Below the pieces are notes generated by a model. The model had not been told where the DNA came from. It did no database searches and worked only from the letters and a program-made list of their open reading frames with translations. Below are positions 60,225 through 64,000 of a stretch of DNA of 64,000 nt, one piece after another. Numbering within the stretch: position 1 is the first letter of the stretch; every line of letters begins with the position of its first letter. Position numbers and translations under genes: made by a program. The stretch is taken from NCBI GenBank assembly GCA_036785705.1, contig JAWUZG010000056.1, positions 3,101,001 to 3,165,000 of the forward strand. Reading direction: 5' to 3'. Origin of the DNA: Acanthornis magna. Taxonomy: Eukaryota > Chordata > Aves > Passeriformes > Acanthizidae.

Positions 60225-61970
60225 TTGCCTTGGAGCTCTGGGGATTTCATTGCTACTTGCATTCCTTGAGGAGGGTGATGAGATTTGAGCTGTTCAGTTG
60301 CTTGCAGGACTCTTGACTGATGATGTCAACTCTTTGGGAAAGTCTTTCAGATGCTGTAGCTTTAAGGTTTTTAAGGGTCTCTTTTCCTCTGGCCTTGGAG
60401 GGCTGAGGTTTAGTTTTCAGTGTGCATTGAGTGGAGATTTGCAGCATTTGATCCCTCATGTTAGACAAGGACTGATTTGTTGAGAGCTTTTATTTGTAGT
60501 TTTGCTTGGAAGAGAATTTGTTTACCAAGGACAACGATGTGATGGAAAATAACTGTATATTGTACTAGGTGGCATATTGCTGTGGAAGTTCTGTGGTTTG
60601 TGGGGAATTTCTGTTTTCCTATTAGTATCAGCAGTGAGGGATGTGGTAAAAAGGAAAGAAGTAAGCTTAATGTAAACTGTGTGTTTGAATAAATGTTTGC
60701 CCACAGGAGCACAAATATGTCTTACTTTTCTGGTCTAATTTTTTTATATATTGAAAACTCAGGGTCTTCCTGCATCATTAGTTTTACATCTATTTGCAAA
60801 TAATAAAAATCTTCATTTGAAAGAGGTTTGTGGTAATGAATTTTGAATACATGTTATTCTTTTTAATAAACAGGAATATGAAAGCTCTTGAAGTAAGACG
60901 CTGCAATAACTGCATAATTACAGTGGAGGGGTTGCCCTCCTCTACACCCTCCAGCCTAGGTAGGACCCAGATTCCAGAACCTTACTGACTATTCCTTTGG
61001 TGAAGGCATGCAAAGTATTAGGAATGTCACTTCATCAGTTTGGATTGCTAGCCTAGGGTTGTTTAAAAGCAGGTGCTAAGAATAGGTGCATCAGTTAAAT
61101 GCTCTGTGATGAGGGTGATTTATGATGGGAGGCTTGAGCAAAAAGGAAAATTATCTCAAGTCAGATGAACAAAGGGTGGCTGTAATTAAGCATGTATTAA
61201 ACACCAGCATTACACACTCTCAGCCACTGACTCGGTGTTTGCTGTCTTCCACTGATACTGTTCTGCACTGGCTGCTTGTATTAAATCCACACAAAGGGGC
61301 ACATTCTGTGTTCCTACCTGGCTTTTCATAATGCTCAAGCTGGAATGACCTTTAAAAAGCCAGATAATATTTTATTTACCTTTTTTCTCCCATTTACTGC
61401 TAAATGTTAATGAAGGTAAGAGATTCAAATCCTTGCAAATAAAACATTTTAATTGACTTAAGTGTAACCATAACAGTAAATTGGCTACTTTACATGGAAA
61501 AGCTTTTCAGTATTGTTGAAACACACTTGTACAGTCCTTTCATCTGTGCATAGACTCAGAAATTAGAAGCAAACATTTCCTTTGTTTCCAATGACAGGGG
61601 GTTTGAGAATGTTTTGAGGATGGATTTCCCCAGGACTGGTTGCTGTAATCTAGTGCTGGTCAAGTGTTCCCCCAAGATATCTCTGCTTAAGCCCTTGCTG
61701 CTTTCTTTCCAGTATTGACCAGCTGCAGTCAAACCTAACAATCGTTACAGGGGGCAAGATTTCTACTCCAGCTTTTCAGGCTACCTGTTCATTTAGCTCA
61801 AGCTGAAGTATCCTCTGTTGTCTAGCAGTGTTGTCCAGTAATATTGTTGAGTTTGGCCTGGTATTTCAACTAGTCTGAACTTAATTGCATCAGTGCTTTG
61901 AGGTAAAAGGAGCATTTTATTGCTGTATTTCTGTTAAGTGGAAACAGATCTAAACTCTCACTCTCTTCCT
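60225..61970. other. Gene-free stretch, nothing recognised
   Basis: AT-rich, short frames only. It ends in the pyrimidine tract before 61973. Confidence 0.5.
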
Positions 61971-61972
61971 AG

Positions 61973-62655
61973 GAAATTTCCTGCAGCAGCTGGGGTGCAA
62001 AAGTTCCCATCCCTCCATGTGGGCTGGGGCTGCTCCTTCCAGCTGCAGCAACCCTTTTGCCTGGTGTGTTAAGAGGATGGGGGGAACGGCTGGAGGAATT
62101 ACAAGGTTTAATGTTCTGCCTTCTAAAGCAGAACTGCCTGACTGCAGTGGTGCTGAGAACCACCCTCCGCTCTGTGAGCAGCCTCGTCCAAATTGGCTTC
62201 AAAACCAAACAGAAAAGAGCAGTGACCCAGGCACTGGTGAGACCCTGTGTACACACCAGTGCAGCAGCAGAGTTGCTGCCACAGTCACAGCAGCAGCCAG
62301 CCTTTCTTGACAGACCTTTCCAGGTGAACAAGCTCTGTGAGACTCACAGCTTTTGCTCTTTGAGTCTTGGGGATCCTGGGGCTGTGTCAGACATGTTCTG
62401 TGTTACAAAGAACGAGCTGCTTGGAACAAGCCTCTAGAGACTCTTATACAGGAATAATTCTCATTCTTTTCCCCTGTTCAGACTGGGGGGAGGAAGGCAG
62501 TTCAGAATTGTTGTTGCTGAGGTTACCTTGAATAACATGCGGCAGTCTCACAGCTAAACAGCACCTGTGTGGATTGATACTTGACTGTGCAATTGCCTAC
62601 ACTTAGGTGTTCAAAGTAGCAACATGCTGACTCAGGAAATAAAAGACCAAATAAA
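61973..62655 (+). other. Possible terminal exon of an unknown transcript
   Basis: After an acceptor-like CTCTCACTCTCTTCCTAG (AG at 61971-61972), one + frame stays open from 61973 to the stop at 62435-62437, 155 codons including the stop. A second + frame is open to about 62310, and the minus strand is open for 120 codons, so GC-rich composition explains part of this. An internal donor-like CTG|GTGAGA lies at 62236/62237. Two AATAAA signals follow at 62638 and 62650, fitting a short 3' UTR. No domain is recognised in any frame. The block could be a genuine lineage-specific transcript or chance. Confidence 0.2.
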
Positions 62656-62732
62656 AATTTAACTTTAGACCCATTTTAGTTTTGCTTTAACCAAAGCAAA
62701 ACATCTACTGATAAAGGCAGAACCAAGTTCTT

Positions 62733-63345
62733 GGAATTACAGAATCATTTTGATGGGAAAAAACCTCTGAGATCAAGTTCAAGCTTTAGCAGAGCACTGA
62801 CAAGCCCACTATTAAACTGTGTCCCTCAGTGCCACATCTACACATCTTTCAGTGTCTCCAGGCATGGGGACTCCATCTGGGCATTCTGCTCTCTGGGCAG
62901 CCCATTACAGTGCTTGACTGTGCTTTGCATGAAGAATTTTTTTCTAAAATTCAACCTAAACCTGCCCTGGCACAACTTGAGTCCATTTCCTCTCATCTAC
63001 TTGGGAGAAGAAACCAAGTCCCACCTGGCTCCACCCTCCTTTCAGGAGCTGGAGAGTGATCAGATTCCTCTAGAGCCTCCTTTTCCCCTGACTAAACACC
63101 CTCAGCTGCTCCTCATCAGGCTCATGCCCCAGAGCCTTCCCCAGCTCCATTGCCCTTCTCTGGACAGGCTCCAGCACCTCAATGTCCTTCTTTTCATGAG
63201 TGGCCCAGTGCTGGACACAGCACCCACGGTGTGGTCTCCCCAGTGCCCAGCACTGAGGGACAGTCACTGCCCTGGTCCTGTTGCCGCAGCATTGCTGGTG
63301 CAGGGCAGGTACCATTGCCCTTCTTGGCACACTCTCACCAAGGGT
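62733..63345 (-). mobile_element. CR1 LINE, older 3' fragment with ORF2 relic
   Basis: In antisense the block begins with a degraded tail (ATTACAGAATCATTTTGATGG), then AAACCTCTGAGATCAAG, CAGTGCCACATCTACAC and CTGGGCAGCCCATTACAGTG, the order of a CR1 subfamily different from the other copies. It runs about 610 bp into the ORF2 C-terminal region; the right edge is approximate. Higher divergence suggests it is older. The long + strand frame of 216 codons across it is antisense to the LINE and not a gene. Confidence 0.9.
63070..63330 (-). pseudogene. CR1 ORF2 C-terminal fragment (dead)
   Basis: The minus-strand frame includes KKDIEVLEPVQRRAMELGKA and ends VFSQGKRRL, corresponding to the region before and including the FSLEKRRL block of CR1 ORF2. 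The copy at 44.3 kb keeps the second block better; this one keeps the VQRRA segment. A TAG directly after KRRL interrupts the frame where intact elements continue. The endonuclease and catalytic reverse-transcriptase domains are absent, so it has no activity. Confidence 0.8.
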
Positions 63346-63349
63346 TCCT

Positions 63350-64000
63350 GTGCAGCTTTAAATACTCAGGCCCAAGACTAAGAGTTGTGTAGTGAAGCAA
63401 GTCTTAGACACAGACTTCTATAACAAGGCTTAAAATGTGTCATCTGATAGGTAAACACAGGCTTTTTTTTTCTAATTTTGCACAGACTACTGTTGTAAGC
63501 CAAGCAAAACTGTTCCATCCCAACACTGATGAAGCTAAAGATATAGCAAGTTTATTTCCAAATTTTTCTGGCCCTGGTGTAACCCAGAGCTGGCTCTTCC
63601 AGCAGCTCTGATGTATGACTTGTTATTAGAGAAGAATTGATGTAAAGAGATAGGATCTTATGTTGTCTTGTCACACAGCCCAAGAGCCCTGGAACCAGCA
63701 AAATCCAGGCTGGGGCTTTACACTCCTTGCACAGCTCCAGGTAGTGGAAGTATTTGCCTTTAGAAGAATTTGCTTTGCTGCCAGCCTGCGAGATGCTTCC
63801 CCAGACTGTGTGTGGTGCATGAGTAGAAGCTGTGCTCAGTCCCATTTCCTTCGTTCTTTTACTGGAGCAGTGCTGTGTTTGCTACGCCGCACTGACTGCT
63901 GTGAATGGCATCAAAGCTTTGCTATACTTGTGGGTTGGGCCTTCTTGAAAATTGTTATAAAAAAAGCACAGTATATGGGAGGATTGGAGGGGTTGACTGG
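63350..64000. other. Gene-free stretch to the end of the window
   Basis: No repeat family or exon recognised. A 97-codon minus-strand frame at 63552-63845 is unfamiliar. Confidence 0.5.

Noticed and set aside
22574..63345. All four CR1 copies lie on the minus strand, opposite to the candidate exon
   Set aside because: Four of four has a one-in-eight chance by coin toss; too few copies to claim a strand bias from transcription.
62731..63381. Longest open frame in the window (+ strand, 216 codons)
   Set aside because: It lies wholly antisense to the CR1 fragment whose minus strand carries the VQRRA and GKRRL relics; its residues follow from LINE sequence read backwards.
1..64000. Endogenous retrovirus, bacterial operon, CRISPR array or multi-gene system
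   Set aside because: No LTR pair, no gag/pol motifs, no direct-repeat array and no run of adjacent genes were seen anywhere in the window.

Overview
This looks like an almost gene-free stretch of vertebrate nuclear DNA, most probably from a bird. The best evidence is four copies of the avian LINE CR1, each with the family's 3' end (reverse complement of the ATTCTATGATT-type tail) facing the left side. They sit near 22.6, 37.5, 44.1 and 62.7 kb. Two still carry decayed fragments of the ORF2 C-terminus (the FSLEKRRL block, and a VQRRA block before it). Other repeats are few: short TA/TG and CA microsatellites, homopolymers and small tandem duplications. Low repeat density, few CpGs and no long conserved reading frame fit an avian intron or gene desert. 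I cannot name the species.

The only convincing piece of a gene is a 104-bp exon on the + strand at 33495-33598. A long pyrimidine tract ending in CCAG precedes it and a consensus donor (CCAG|GTAAGC) follows it. All three frames have a stop inside the exon, so it cannot be a fully coding internal exon. It reads best as a 5'-UTR exon carrying the start codon: the last 46 bases open an ATG frame that leaves the exon in phase 1. A five-codon upstream ORF ends at TAATG, overlapping that ATG. I do not recognise the protein. No other well-supported exon is visible for about 33 kb upstream or 30 kb downstream, so the exon would be flanked by very long introns. Weaker exon-like blocks lie at 47330-47519, 57642-57741 and 61973-62437.

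The left and middle parts (5-17 kb, then 32.6, 41.2, 50.4, 53.2 and 59.6-60.2 kb) hold AT-rich patches dense in homeodomain/POU-type cores. They look like conserved non-coding regulatory elements, but this is a composition and motif judgement, not an alignment. The most structured patch is 14.7-15.0 kb: three CAATTA/TAATTG cores spaced 25-26 bp, then a 55-nt hairpin (14944-14998) with a 23-position stem.

Other structure not explained by known repeats: a run of three hairpins at 8633-8733; two adjacent perfect palindromes at 39064-39116; hairpins with a shared TCAGTAAT core at 20.8-21.2 kb; paired dyads at 53168-53214; and a small CpG-rich block at 19.32-19.60 kb. No tRNA, rRNA, CRISPR array, bacterial operon or recognisable retroviral gene was found. 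Nothing in the window supports a multi-gene system.
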